The translations under genes and the position numbers were made by a program. A stretch of 64,000 bases of DNA from Cacajao melanocephalus. Lineage: Eukaryota; Chordata; Mammalia; Primates; Pitheciidae. The notes under the pieces were generated by a model that was not told the origin of the DNA, did no database searches, and saw only the letters and a list, made by a program, of their open reading frames with translations. Location: the NCBI GenBank assembly GCA_963573385.1, contig CAUYLG010071729.1, positions 87,391 to 151,390 of the forward strand, read 5' to 3'. Shown piece by piece: positions 28,860-60,310 of the stretch. Position 1 is the stretch's first letter. The number at the start of each line of letters is the position of its first letter.

Positions 28860-28899
28860 TTAGCCATGGCCTGAGATCCACTGGAGCCTGGCTTGCAGC
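28860..28899 (-). CDS. ARL5C: ARL5C probable last coding exon
   Basis: After a good acceptor (CCCTCCCTTCAG) the frame reads Leu-Gln-Ala-Arg-Leu-Gln-Trp-Ile then four further codons and TAA. Ala-Arg-Leu-Gln-Trp matches the ARL5C C terminus as I remember it; the tail beyond it looks shifted. Identification rests on a short match. Confidence 0.5.
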
Positions 28900-29048
28900 C
28901 TGAAGGGAGGGAAGAACAGGAAGAATCAGCATATCCCAAGAGAATGACAGCCTTCAAGTCCCCAGCACCCAGAGCGGACTGGATGCAAGAACCAAAGTTA
29001 CATCCAGTCATTCAATTAACAGAGACAAACCGACTTGAGTACCTGCTA

Positions 29049-29411
<363 letters not shown>

Positions 29412-29545
29412 AATGCCAATTTAATTGAACTGACTGTGGGTTGTGGGAGAGGGTTCTCCTGACCCAGCGGGTGGCAAGGATACTGCCAGAAATGTGTGGT
29501 CCCTTAGACTGACTTGCCTTGAGTCTCCCCTTCTTCAAAAAGATG

Positions 29546-29840
29546 CCTGGGCAAGGCACAGTACCTCATTCCTGTAATCCCAACACTTTGGGAGGCCAAG
29601 GCAGGAGAATCGCTTGAGCCCAAGAGTTTGAGACCAGCCATGGGCAATGTGGCAAACCTTGTCTCTACAAAAAATACAAAAATTAGCTGGGCATAGTGGT
29701 GTGCACCTGTAGTCCTAGCTATTAGGGAGGCTGAGGTGGGAGGATCGCTTGAGCCCAGGAGGTTGAAGCTGCAGTGAGCCATGTTTGCACAACTGTACTC
29801 CAGCCTGGGGGCAACAGAGTGAGACCTTGCCTCAAAAAAA
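29546..29840 (+). mobile_element. Alu, old
   Basis: Diverged dimer; related AAAAAGATGCCTGG and AAAAGAGACACCTGG flanks. Confidence 0.92.
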
Positions 29841-30046
29841 GAGACACCTGGGTGCCCAGCCTGCCATGATTCTACTTGACACAGAAGAGGAAAGGGAATT
29901 TTCCAGGCCTGATGTAAGGCCCTTTCTACGTGGCCCAGCTCCTTCAAACCCTCAGGTGATTACTCAGCAGCTACCTGCTCAGTGCCCCTTGTCAGATAAC
30001 TTACCTACAGTTGCAGCATTCCCTCCACACACTTCCAATCTGCCTT

Positions 30047-30182
30047 TTCTTTGTTTTTGCTTTTGGAAATGGGGTCTGGATACGTTGCCCAGGCTGGACT
30101 CCATCTCCTGGCCTCAAGCTATCCTCCTGCCTCAGACTCTCCAGTAGCTAGAATTATAGGCATGAACTACCTTGCTGGCCCA
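30047..30182 (-). mobile_element. Alu monomer
   Basis: Single complemented arm, old. Confidence 0.8.
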
Positions 30183-30221
30183 ATCTCTGTTTCTTACTCT
30201 TTATTCCTCTTACCATTTATC

Positions 30222-30460
30222 AAGACAGTATCTTGCTCTGTCACTCAGACTGGAGTGCAGCAACAAGATCAGAGCTCACTGCAGCCTGGAACTCCTGGGC
30301 TCAAGTGATTCTCCTGCCTCAACCTCCTGAGTAGCTAGGACTACAGGTGTGTGCCACCACACCTGGCTTCTTGGCTTTTTTGTTTGTTTGTTGTAAAGAC
30401 AGGGTCTCGCTCTGTTGTTCAGGCTGTTCTCAAACTCCTGGGCTCAAGCCATTTATCATT
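30222..30460 (-). mobile_element. Alu, old and partial
   Basis: Complemented, diverged, with GTTT linker; truncated at the right by the next Alu. Confidence 0.8.
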
Positions 30461-30473
30461 TTCTTTTCTTTTT

Positions 30474-30783
30474 TCTTTTCTTTTTTTTTTTTTTTTTTTT
30501 GAGACAGAGTTTCGTTCTTGTTGCCCAGGATGGAGTGCAATGGTGCAATCTGGGCTCACCACAACCTCCACCTCCAGGGTTCAAGCGAGTCTCCTGCCTC
30601 AGCCTCCTGAGTAGCTGGGATTACAGGCATGAGCCACCATGCCCAGCTAATTTTTGCATTTTTAGTAGAGATAGGGTTTCTCCCTATTGATCAGACTGGT
30701 CTCAAACTCCTGACCTCAGGTCATCCGCCCACCTCTGCTTCCCAAAGTGCTGGGATTACAGGTATGAGCTGCTGTGCCCGGCC
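30474..30783 (-). mobile_element. Alu, full length
   Basis: T run then conserved complemented dimer. Confidence 0.95.
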
Positions 30784-30799
30784 ATCATTTTCTAACTGA

Positions 30800-30930
30800 C
30801 TGTATATTTTTCTTGTTTATCATCTGCCTGCACTACTGGAAAGTAAGCTCCATGAGGGCAGGGATTTTTGTCTGTTCTGCTCACTGCTATTTCTCCAGTG
30901 CCTAGAACAGTACCTGGCACAAAGGAGAGC
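30800..30930 (+). mobile_element. L2 3' end
   Basis: Contains TAAGCTCCATGAGGGCAGGG and CCTAGAACAGTACCTGGCAC, typical L2. Confidence 0.8.
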
Positions 30931-31240
30931 ACCTCCAGAAAGATCTGTGGACTGAATTGTGTTATTTACTCTACAGAAACTCTGGGAGGTATAACGATCC
31001 CCCTCCTTACAGATAAGAAATTGAAGGTCAGAGCAAGTCAATGATTTCTGCCTGGAAGGCTTGTCCCCCAGGTCTCCCCATGGCTGTCTCCATCTCTTCA
31101 TTCAGGTCTCAGCTCAAAAGTCACCTCTTAGGAGAGGCCAGCCCTGACTACCAGAACTAAATCAGACCTATCCCTCTCCCCTCTATTACTGGTATCCAGT
31201 GGGATTCTTCACATCACTTCTCAGAACCTAAGATTATTGC

Positions 31241-31432
31241 AGCCAGGCGTGGTGGCTCACACCTGTAATCCCAACACTTTGAGAGGTTGAGGCTGGTGGA
31301 TTACCTGTGGTCAGGAGTTCGAGACCAGCCTGGCCAACAGGGTGAAACCTCATCTCTACTAAAAATATAAAAATTAGCTGTCTCAGCCTCCCAAAGTGCT
31401 GGGATTACAGGCGTGAGCCACTGCACCTGGCC
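31241..31432. mobile_element. Chimeric inverted Alu fragment
   Basis: A plus-strand Alu left arm (31241-31380) is joined without spacer to a complemented Alu 5' end (31381-31432). Confidence 0.9.
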
Positions 31433-31512
31433 TGTAATTGTCTTTTCTATCCAAACATGGGAACAGCACACCTCTGATTGTGTGCCCAAGGCTGTGCTAA
31501 GTTAAGCACTGA

Positions 31513-31828
<316 letters not shown>

Positions 31829-32675
31829 TAAGTTGAGGAACCAAGGCTCAGAGAGGTTATGTGACTGTCTGATATCACACAGCTGCCTTGGAGACCCTCC
31901 AGAGTTTAGTAAAATGAAACAGACACAGTGAGGGACATCAGAGAGATGCTTTGTTTAAAGTGACACAGAAAACATACACATGCTTTTATATGCAAATAAT
32001 GCTTCTGAAAAGTTACCGCAAAGTTACAATAGGAGGAAAACTAGGAGCTAGAGTGCAGAAGGAAACTTACTTTTCACTGTATATTCCTCCATTGTTTGAA
32101 ATTTTCCTTTATATATTTTTAAAATCATTTGCCTGTATTACTTTCTCATGGAAAAGCTTGTCCTAAGTAAAGTACTTTGGAGGTTCTAAAACGGGAGCGG
32201 TACCACTATCCAGAGAGCGAATATGGAGAAAGCTGCGATCGGCATTTACTCAGCACCACCCACACGTGCCAGGCTTGCTAGACCAGGAGCTACAGGGCCC
32301 TCATGAGCCTTTGGGTTTGAAGAAGGGGTTAGAAAGTTAACCGGCAGAGGGGGCAGGGGTAAGAAAGAAGGGACCTGACGCTAGAGGGAGCGAAGCGCAG
32401 AGAGGCAGGTTGGGATACTTGGTAGGCCTGGAGCTGAGTCTGGCAGGGTTCCCGAGTAGACGGAGGAAAGCAGTGGGAGCTAGGGTTGCCCGTACGGTGC
32501 AGGATTTGAAAGCCAGACCGAGGAGCCGCTGTGTGAGGAAGATCCAAGCAACGTTCCCAGTCACTCCTCCGGACTACAGAGGAGCCCGGAACCCTGAGAA
32601 GAGCTCCAGTGATTGGTCCCCATGCCTGTCAGTCTGGTGGGAGGCCCAGCCCTCTACCCTCGCCGCCCGAGTCAC

Positions 32676-32736
32676 AACTGGTAGAGAATGATGGTCTTTC
32701 CTGCATTGTCCAGTCCCACGATGATAACCTTGTGTT
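32676..32736 (-). CDS. ARL5C: ARL5C exon 2 remnant (P-loop)
   Basis: Acceptor CTTCCAG then 61 nt; read with one base borrowed from exon 1 it gives EHKVIIVGLDNAGKTIILYQ. This is the beta-1 strand and Walker A loop of the ARF family. The donor TT/GTGACT is weak but matches the expected Tyr-Gln-Phe split-codon position. Confidence 0.85.
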
Positions 32737-32949
32737 CTGGAAGCATCGGAGGAAGGGCAGCGTCAGGGCCAAACCCGATGACCAAGGGACTGTGTGCCCC
32801 ACCAGACCTCCCAGGAAGGAGAGAGCGTCCCCCGCAGGCTGGGGACCTCTGCCCACCGTACCGCGTCTGCTTCCCACCCAGCCCGGACGCCTGCGCCACT
32901 CCGGGACCGTAGAAAAAACAGCTGAGCCCCCACCTCCCTTCACATTCTA

Positions 32950-33720
32950 GAAAAGTGTCTGAAAGGTCCAGGGCGCCTCTGGGCTTGCCAAGAGACAGTG
33001 TCTTGAGAAAGAGCCAAACGTGAAGTCACAATCTCAGGAAACGCGCAGCGGCTCACCATCCCCGCCGTTGGCACCGTTTAGCGGGAAAGAAGGAGGCTCG
33101 CCCAGCCCTGCGTCCTGGGCGCACCGAAGCCCGGGGACGCAAGAGGAGCAGGCGGGGACGGGGGCAGGGGAGACCGCTGGGCAGGCAAGGAGCGCCCACA
33201 CACGACCCTTGGAGCCCGAGGTCCCCCAGTGCGTCCGACCCCAGATCAGAGGAGTCCCAGAAGAGAGCGAGATCAAAGCACTCGCTTGGATGTTCTGTGC
33301 GTCCCTTACCCCGGTCCCGAAGATGCTCATTAACTTGGCTATCAGCTGTCTCATGGCACTTCCCAGGCCGGGCAGGTACAGGAGGACTCAGCGGCCTCGG
33401 CTGCGGGGTCGGCCCCGGTGCTCGGAGCTCCGCCACCCCTGGGGAGGGTCTGGCACGGTTTGCCTATGAAGCTGGGGAAGCCCCATGCGTCACCAACCAG
33501 ACCTGGGAACCCTCTGGGACGCTGACCCTTCGCGGGCACTATAGACATCCCAGTGACTACGAGCTACCTGTCCAGGGCCGGAGAGGTCCAAGGAATAAGG
33601 CAGGGGGAGGCGAGTTCCAGCCTCCAGCTCTCCCCACGCCCTTCGAAAACTCCAGGATTCTCCGGCTGAACTGCTCCACCACCGCAAATAGGGGAGACTC
33701 AGCACTGCGCCCGGAACGGG
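32950..33720. promoter_or_regulatory. ARL5C GC-rich promoter region
   Basis: A CpG-richer block around ARL5C exon 1, free of interspersed repeats. Its survival next to a broken coding sequence suggests the promoter may still act or has another role; this is inference. Confidence 0.45.
33310..33354 (-). CDS. ARL5C: ARL5C exon 1 remnant
   Basis: ATG at 33354 with G at -3, 15 codons, then GTAAGGG. The amphipathic helix typical of ARF N termini is recognisable (Leu-Ile-Ala-Lys-Leu-Met-Ser-Ile-Phe-Gly). Gly2 is replaced by Arg. The exon is 45 nt where 46 would be needed to join exon 2 in frame. Confidence 0.8.
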
Positions 33721-34389
33721 ATCCCAGATCTCCCTCCTCTGAGTGCCATGTCTAGGGCACTAGACTGAAGCAAAACGCAAAACCCCAGGCGACCCACTTT
33801 CTGTACCTACCAGCTGTATAGGACAGACGGGGCTCACCAATCCTCTCTGAGCTGGGAGAATATTCCAACCCTCCACAGATCTTCAGTCAGTTCACTAGCG
33901 TGGGTCTTGTGGGCTTGCTCAAAGTGCGTTCCCCTGGGGAAGGGCAGGGTCTCCCTTTGGTGCTAGGCAACTTCTAGGATAAATCAGTGCTCCTGCAATT
34001 CACTGACAAACCCACTGCTCAGGCACAGCTTCCTGACCCCCAAAAGTGGGGAGCATGAAGAGAAAGATCCTCCAGCTGGAGACCCTGCAGAGAGGCCCCA
34101 GATACCTGGCAGAGGAGTACAGGGGCCAACAGAGAACCAGGAGGCCAGGAGGAGGGAGGGAATCGAAGGGGGAGTTTCCAGTTGTTCCTTGTGAATTTCT
34201 TTCTTTGCTTAAGCTGGGAAAAAACAAAACAAAAAGAGAAGTCGAAAAGGCAAATCACCCTCCGGCTGCGGGGGTGGTTAACAGGAGATCTAGCCAAAAC
34301 ACCAGGACACCAGCTCCTTCCACCCCACTGCACTGCCCTCCTACAACCTCCACTAAGGTAACAACCCTCCATGAAGGTAACAACTCTTT

Positions 34390-34854
<465 letters not shown>

Positions 34855-34867
34855 GTAACAACTCTTT

Positions 34868-35430
34868 AACTGGTCTCCCTGCCTCTACCTCTCCTTTCCC
34901 AGGGCATCCTCCTCCATGGTCCTAATTAACCTTCCTAAAGCACAGCTCAGAGTCTGTAACTCCATCAGCTCATAAACCTTCAATGGCTCCCTATTGCTCA
35001 CTAGATTCAGATGAGTCTCCACCTGACGTTCAAGATCTTCCACGAACAGCCCCCACCTGCCTTCGCAGGCTTGTCTCCCAGGCTCTGCATCTATTGCTTC
35101 CTGCCCACACATGCCCAGCTCTTTCTGACTGTGCCTTTGCTGCTGCATTTCCTCCTTGAGTGCCTTTCACCTTCTCAGAAAGGAGAATGCCTGAGACCCT
35201 TTAGCTCCCCTGCCGTAAAAGCCACCTGCTTCCCCAGCCCTGGCTTGGTTCTCCAGTCACATGGGGCTTCTCCCTACACTGGGATTATAGACAGGCAAGT
35301 CTGTTTCCTCCCATCAACTGTGCATCCTAGGGCGGGATTGATATTTTGTTCACCAGCATGTGCCACCCCCTCCCTGCATGGTCCAGAGCCCAGCACACAG
35401 GAGGAATGTGTTGCTATCAGACTAAGGCAG
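34868..35430 (+). mobile_element. L2 element
   Basis: Old LINE-2 with typical CTTCAATGGCTCCCTATTGC and terminal GCCCAGCACACAGGAGG segments. Confidence 0.75.
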
Positions 35431-36089
35431 AATGAGTTAAACTGCAGCCTGAGAAATGGCACTTGGAGTATTAAAAAAGGAAGGTGAACACAAGTTTAAC
35501 AGGATTGAGGAAGGCTGGGAAGTTTGCAGGAGGAAGAAGGAAAATAGCCCACTAAATACAGGCTTGCATCCCACCCAGCTTGGTGCCCAGAGTTAGAAGG
35601 ATAGAGTTGACGGACAGAGTCCATCTGGGCTGATTGCATTTCAGCCTTTGGAGACAAGGAGCTAAGACTGGGGCTGGGGGGTGGGGCACCGAGGGCGCTG
35701 AGGGAAGCAGCCTTGTCTTAAGCATTTTACCATCTGTTTCCCAGGGGTGGGGGGTAGGGGGAGGAACCTCTGAGTGCATGCTGCCCTCCCCACCTCCTCT
35801 TTGCAGAATTGCAAGTGACACTCTGTAAGCCGGAAATACATTCAGTAAACAGACAAGGAGAGCGGATCTCTCTGAGCATACTCTGGCTCGGGAGGCTGCC
35901 TGATTAAAATAAAATAATTAAAAGAGAAAATAAGAAAATAGAAAAACGGACGAGAAGATCTGACTTTGCTTTGAGGCCCAGGACCTGGATTTTAGGAAGC
36001 ATTCATTCATTTAATCATCAATTTGACAAATACGAGCCAGGAAACACATGAAGTGACAAAACAGACCCAGTCCAGGTCTTTACATTTTT

Positions 36090-36447
36090 GTTTTGGTTTG
36101 GTTTTTGAGACAGAGTCTCGCTCTGTCGCCCAGGCTGGAGTCCAGGGTGGGATCACAGCTCACTGCAGCTTCAACCTCCCAGGCTCAAGCAATCCTCCCA
36201 CCTCAGCTTCCCAAGCAGCTGGGACTAGAGGTGCAAGCCACCACTCCCAGCTGATTTTTGTGTTGTGTGTGTGTGTGTGGTTCTTTTTTTTTTTTTTTCT
36301 CTTGTAGAAGTGTTTTTTTTTTCTTTTTCTTTTTTTTTTTTTTCTTGTTTGAGACCATTGGTCTCAAACTCCTGGACTCAAACAATCCTCCTGCCTCAGC
36401 CTTCTGAAGTGCTGGGATTACAAGCGTGAACCACTGCTCCCAGTCCC
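36090..36447 (-). mobile_element. Alu with expanded internal T/TG tracts
   Basis: Complemented old Alu whose middle linker is replaced by a (TG)n and two long T/C runs (36,254-36,345). Confidence 0.85.
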
Positions 36448-36926
36448 AGTCTGGGTTTCTATGGCGCTTATGTTCTAGAAGGAGAGACAGATACACACAG
36501 GCACACAGACACACACACACACAAAAAAAACCTCTGAGAGACAGTGAGTAAGAAGGCCTAATTTAGTAGGGAAGCAAGGCACCCTTCTCTGAAGAAGAGA
36601 TTATTGGAGCTAAGACAAAGTTTTCTTCTGGGATACTGAATTGGGACACCCCCTTGTCCCTGGACCATGGTGGCCTCAGCCTAGTTGACTTTATTGTAGA
36701 ACAGCGGAAACTTTAGGCCACACCAGGGACTGGGCCTCTCCCACATCAGCTCATTCTGGGACAGAATCCACTGCAAAGACAGGAGCAGCTAGTCAGGGAA
36801 GGAAACGAAGGTTCCAGGTAGGAGGGGTCCCCAGTCCCTCCGTTCCTGCCAGGTCTCAGCTGACTTGGTTGTTGAATCCTCATACATTGACAACCACTAA
36901 CTTGCTGATGGTGTTGCCAGAGTTAA

Positions 36927-37625
<699 letters not shown>

Positions 37626-37707
37626 TGATTCAGAACATCAGACTCCACTCCAGACCTCTCTGTGGAGCTCCAGACCATGTACCCAGCTGTCTTTTCCTCT
37701 TCTCTCT

Positions 37708-38003
37708 CTCTTTTTTTTTTGAGATAGTCTCGCTCTGTCACTCAGACTCCAGTGCAGTGGCGCATTCTCAGTTCACTGCAACTTCCGCCTCCCAGGTTCA
37801 AGCAATTCTCCTGCCTCCTCAGCCTCTTGAGTAGCTGGGATTACAGGTACCCACCACCACACCCAGGTAATTTTTGTACTTTTAGTAGAGATGAGGTTTC
37901 ATCATGTTGCCCAGTCTGGTCTCGAATTCCCAACCTCAATTGATCTGCCCACCTGGTCTTCCCAAAGTTCTGGGATTACAGGCATGAGCCACCGTGCCCA
38001 GCC
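37708..38003 (-). mobile_element. Alu, full length
   Basis: Complemented dimer with moderate divergence. Confidence 0.93.
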
Positions 38004-38146
38004 TCCTCTTCTCTTCTCGAATGTCCCACAGGCACCTCAAACCCACCTTGATCAAAGATGGACTGATCATTTCTGCCCCTAAATTCTTTGGTTTTTTTCA
38101 TCTGCTTTTGCTGGGAAGACCACCATCAGCAGTCACCTCTCTTTCT

Positions 38147-38421
38147 CTTTGTTTTTGGAGAAATGCCTCACTCCGTCACCTAGGCTGGAGTAGAGTGACA
38201 TGATCGTAGCTCACCACAGACTCTGTTTCCTGTGTTTAAGTGATTCTCCTGCCTCAGCCTCCAGAGTAGCTGGAGGCCTGTGCCACTGTGCCCGACTAAT
38301 TTTTGTAGTTTTAGTAGAGATAGGGTTTTGCCACGTTGGCCAGGCTGGTCTTGAACTCCTGACCTCAGGTGATTCGCCTGCGTTGGCCTCCCAAAGTGCT
38401 GGGAGCCACCATGCCCAACCA
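38147..38421 (-). mobile_element. Alu, diverged
   Basis: Complemented dimer with small deletions (GGGAGCC replaces GGGATTACAGG...GAGCC). Confidence 0.9.
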
Positions 38422-38478
38422 CCCCCCTTTCTCTTATTAGCCACCCCCAATTACTCTCCAAGAGCTCAAGATTCTAAC

Positions 38479-38479
<1 letters not shown>

Positions 38480-38510
<31 letters not shown>

Positions 38511-38511
38511 T
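38480..38511. repeat. (TTTA)n microsatellite
   Basis: About seven TTTA units at the T-tail end of an Alu. Confidence 0.9.
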
Positions 38512-38949
<438 letters not shown>

Positions 38950-38999
38950 CCTGACTGCTAGATGTCTTTGGCCTCTTTGCCTCCTTTCTGGTCCCACTG

Positions 39000-39535
39000 C
39001 TGTGGCCTAAGGCAAACCCTCCTTTCGCACTTGGATTATCTCAGCTATTTCCAAGCTAGGCCTTCCAATCTATGGGCCAAACTGCAAACAACGCAATCTT
39101 TCTAGTTGCTTACAAATCCTTCCATTTCTGCACACTAGTTTCAGGACAAAGCCCAAACTCCTTAACATGACTCAAGGCCCACTGTGACCTGCTCCTGCCA
39201 ACCCTTCTCTGGTCACCACCTTTAGAGCACACTTTGCTGGTGAGGTGCCAAGAACATACCATGCACATTTCCTGCTTTTTCTGCCTTGAACGCTTCGCCT
39301 ACTTGTCTGCTAACCATGCTTCTCGACTCTACTTAAGCCTCCCCTCTGCCAGGAAGCCTCAGCTGACCTCCCCAGGTTATGGGACTAACCCCTCTTCCAG
39401 GTTCCCACGGTACCCAGTGCTCCCACAGCAGACGGCACATTATACTGTACTGAAATCATCTATGGCCCCTACTTAGACTTGTGCCTGGTACATAGGAGGT
39501 GCTCAATAAATGTTTGTTCAAGGAAGAAACACAAG
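39000..39535 (+). mobile_element. L2 element
   Basis: LINE-2 ending in ACATAGGAGGTGCTCAATAA; includes an AATAAA that belongs to the repeat, not to a gene. Confidence 0.8.
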
Positions 39536-39702
39536 AATGAATGATTGTGTAGAAAGGCAGCGGGAAATACATTAGGCTCTCATCAACATTGCCATTGGCT
39601 TCCCGGGAACTGGAGTCAGCCACTTGACCTCTGGGCCTGCCCAGTTCTTCTTTGATCCACTAACTCCTCATCTGTAGGGTCTTGCGGGATGTCTGTTGCC
39701 CT

Positions 39703-39724
39703 ACACACACACACACACTCACAC
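39703..39724. repeat. (CA)n microsatellite
   Basis: Short run of about ten CA units. Confidence 0.85.
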
Positions 39725-39803
39725 ATGTTGGGCCTCAGAACTCAGGTGGTGGACTCAGGAACTCTAGTCCTCCAGGGCTATCAGCGCAAAAACAAGAACC
39801 AGG

Positions 39804-40094
<291 letters not shown>

Positions 40095-40689
40095 AAAAAC
40101 AAGAACCAGGAGGGTGGGGAAATAGTTTGAGGGTACTGTGTGAGGCAGGACACAGGTGGTTGCAGTAACTGTCAGAAGTCCACATCCTGCCAGCTGGGAA
40201 TAGCAGGAATGGGTCCACTCACCTGCTTTGTCTGGGACTGGCAGAATCCCTGATTTTCTGACCTGCCCCCAAAGCTGGTTAGCAGGGACAAGAGGGGCAT
40301 TAGTGGAGCAGAAGCTCAGCCCCTCCCTCTCCCGAGGTTTTGGGGTGCTGCGAGGCCACAAGAGCAGAAAAACAAGCATGTACATTTAAGACATTGCACC
40401 AGTGGGTCTAGATCTCACCCACTGAGCAACACCGAGCTTCCCACTGCCTCTGGCTCTGCTTGCGGAGAGACAGGTAAGGGGCTCAGGGCCAGTGTGGAGC
40501 AGGGACTGCCCAAGCACTTCCTGGCTTGGGCGTAATCCATCAGAGGGCCAAAGTCAAAGGATCATCTCTCCTTTTGAGTCAACAACTCAGGGCACAGCTT
40601 CCTCCCGCACCCACCCCTTCAATTCCCCCAGAATGTCGGCAGCTTCCAGGTATGTGGCGAGGATAAAGAAGCAGGCTTCGGAGGCAGTC

Positions 40690-42074
40690 ACAAAGGACAG
40701 GACGGTGGTTTTATATATGGCAAAATACTTCTCCTAGGGGAGTACAGACAAATATAGACAGACAGATGGGGGCACAGGACACCAGACAAGGAGGGGGAGA
40801 GGGTGGGCAGTGGTGTCGTCTAATCAGTAAGTGGAAGCTGCACCCCACCCCCCGGGGGAGGGGGGGACATTGGCACAGGAGGTGGCGAGACAGGCATGAG
40901 GTGCCCATCCCTGAGGCGGGCAGCCGGGCAGGACCCAGTCCTTGTTGGCACGGTCGGCTCTCTCTGGCCCAGCTGGGATGCTGGGGAGGGGCAGGGCTGC
41001 TGGGCTATAGGGGTGCAGAGGCAGAGGGATGCCCCAGGGGAGAGGGGGTACCAAGGCCTCTCCTGGGGGAAGTGGACATGGGTAACAGAATCACGACAGG
41101 CAAATACAGAGCAGCAACAGCAGCAGCCGAGCCCCCCAGAGGAGATCCGAGGTCCCAAGGCAACCCCTGGGGTGGTGGTCCTCTCCCCTGGGGCCTCAGG
41201 GTGAGGGTGAAGGAGCAATTTTTTGGTTTAAAATGAGGCGGACCAGAGTGTTCCATGGGCTCCACACCCAGGCGGCACAGGGGTGGGGCTCAGATGCAGA
41301 GGGGCCCCTCTTCTAATGGCAGCAGGCAAGGGGTGTTGGAGGCCAAGCTCATTCCTGGGATAGGCGAAGGCTGAGGCATGGAGGTGGGGGTGGGGAGCAG
41401 CGTCTCAGGCTGCTTACTCCTCAGGGTTCTGGGCCCTGGACGTTGCCATGGCCATGGGGGGTAGAGGGTGCTGTGTCTGATGCCTGCCAGCTTCCACCCA
41501 GAACCCTCCCTGAGACAAGCTCTCCATGGGGTGCCCATGCTGTAGCTTTCACCGACCAGACGATGCTGCCAGGAAGCTGGGAGGATGGGGCAGGCAGGGA
41601 GAGATCCTGGATCTGGGGTCTGGGGAAGAGAGCCCCCTGGGAAAGAATCTGTGGCCTCCCTCTCCAGGAAAAGCGCCCAGCCCTTCCCCCATACTGCAGC
41701 CTGGGAGAAGGGCCATCCCACTTAGGACCGCCACTGAGGGCCCCCGAGGAGAAAGAGTTCAGGAAGTGCACCTTTTCTTTAGGAGGGTGAGGGAGGAGAG
41801 CCCCTTAAGATGGGAGAAAGGGGACACTTCAGAATGGTGGGTATCCCCCTCATCCATCCGCAGCAGGCCGGTAAAAACCGACAGCTGGGGCTTAAGGGCC
41901 TCCCGGGAGCTGGGATGACAGATAACACCGGAGAAACCCCAAGCTTTGAGCGAAGGCATCTGAAAGGAGGGCGACAGCGCCCCCTGGAGGCGGATACATG
42001 TCGAGTGTGAGCCCCTCGCTCCCTCCCCTCCCCCGGGCTCAGAGCCCTTCCTCCCGCCGCGTGGCCCCTGCCCC
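40690..42074 (-). other. CACNB1: CACNB1 3' untranslated region (long form)
   Basis: Repeat-free, GC-rich sequence downstream of the beta-1b stop. No AATAAA occurs on the minus strand here; the best signal is TATAAA at 40710-40715, which would give a 3' UTR of about 1.4 kb. End position approximate. Confidence 0.5.
40710..40715 (-). terminator. Variant polyadenylation signal TATAAA (CACNB1)
   Basis: TATAAA is a known weaker variant of AATAAA. It is the only candidate hexamer seen at the end of the repeat-free block downstream of exon 14. Confidence 0.4.
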
Positions 42075-59090
<17,016 letters not shown>

Positions 59091-59317
59091 GGAGAGGAGC
59101 CTCCCCTCCCGCCGCCGGCCCGGCCCAGCCGGGCGCCCTCAGCGCATGGGAGAGGCCGTGGGAGCCGAGAACAGCGCGGCGCAGCCAGCACCCGGTCCAG
59201 CCACCCAGCCCGGCCTCCGGCTGCCTCCTTCCTGCCTTCCCTCGCTCCTCCTGCTCTCTCCACTGCCGCCGCCGCCTCTCCCGTAGGCTCAGCATCTCCC
59301 CGCACCCCTCCCTTGCT

Positions 59318-59340
59318 CCCTCCCTCCCTCCCTCCCTCCG
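59318..59340. repeat. (CCCT)n repeat in CACNB1 leader
   Basis: Five or so CCCT units, giving (GGGA)n in the CACNB1 sense strand. Confidence 0.85.
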
Positions 59341-60109
59341 CCCGCCCCGGCCCCGCCCCTCGCAGCCCCTCCGCCGGCTCCGCGCACTCAAAGGGCTGGC
59401 GGCCGCCGGGAGGCAAGCCCTTCCTGGCTCTAGGGGGCCGCAGGTGGGCCTCTGACTGGCCGTGGGGTTCAGGCGGCCCGCTGGGGCGGGAAGGGAGAAA
59501 TCAGGCGTGGAACTTGGGGGTGGGGTGGGGGGCGGTCTACCAGTGGATGCCGAGCGCTGATGGGGATGTAGCGCGGATTGGCATGGCTGGCACCTCCCCG
59601 CTTTTGTCCCAAACCTCTCTTCCTGCGGGTCTCTCCAACCCACTCCTGCTTGGGCTACCGGAACTTCCCGGTCCCTGTGATCCTGGGACCTGGCTTTAAC
59701 TCCTTTCTCCCCAGTATGGGGCCCAGGCTGCCTCAAACCAAACAGAAAAGCCTCTCCCCCTCCAACATGGCTCTGGGGCTGCCGGTGGGAGGCTGAGGCT
59801 AAGATGGGGAGGGTGTCCAACAGAGACAGCAAAAGAAATCCCAGGGGTCCAGGAGTTCTGCCTTAATCGGTCACTAGGATACACCCTCTACCCCCTGCCC
59901 CTGCTCTTCCAAAAGGCCAGGCAGGAATGGGACTGGGTGAGGTCCCTGCTCTTGGAAGAGAAAAGAGGAAGAAATAGGGAGCTGAGAGAGGAGAGGCTGG
60001 TCAAATCATATCTCATGACCTTTGACCTAGAGTTGCTCCACCTTTACCCCTGATTTAGGGACAAACATCCAAGGTCTGGACTCCACCCACCATGACTGGT
60101 AGAGAGAAG

Positions 60110-60310
60110 ATGAATAGGAGATTCTGGGCAATAGACCTTGGTGCCAATTTGGCTCAGGCTGTTTCTGGTTGTATGACCCTGGACAAATCACCTCTGGGAG
60201 CATCAGTTTCCTCTTCTCCTATAAAATGGGGTTCCTGGTACTACGGAGTGTGTCACCTGGGATTATTGGGAGAATGAGGGAGAATTAAATGGATTGCTGG
60301 GTTGTTTGGA
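60110..60310 (+). mobile_element. MIR
   Basis: TATGACCCTGGACAAATCAC through CAGTTTCCTCTTC and AAATGGGG. Confidence 0.75.

Noticed and set aside
39505..39510. Plus-strand AATAAA at the end of an L2
   Set aside because: Belongs to the L2 3' end; no plus-strand gene precedes it.
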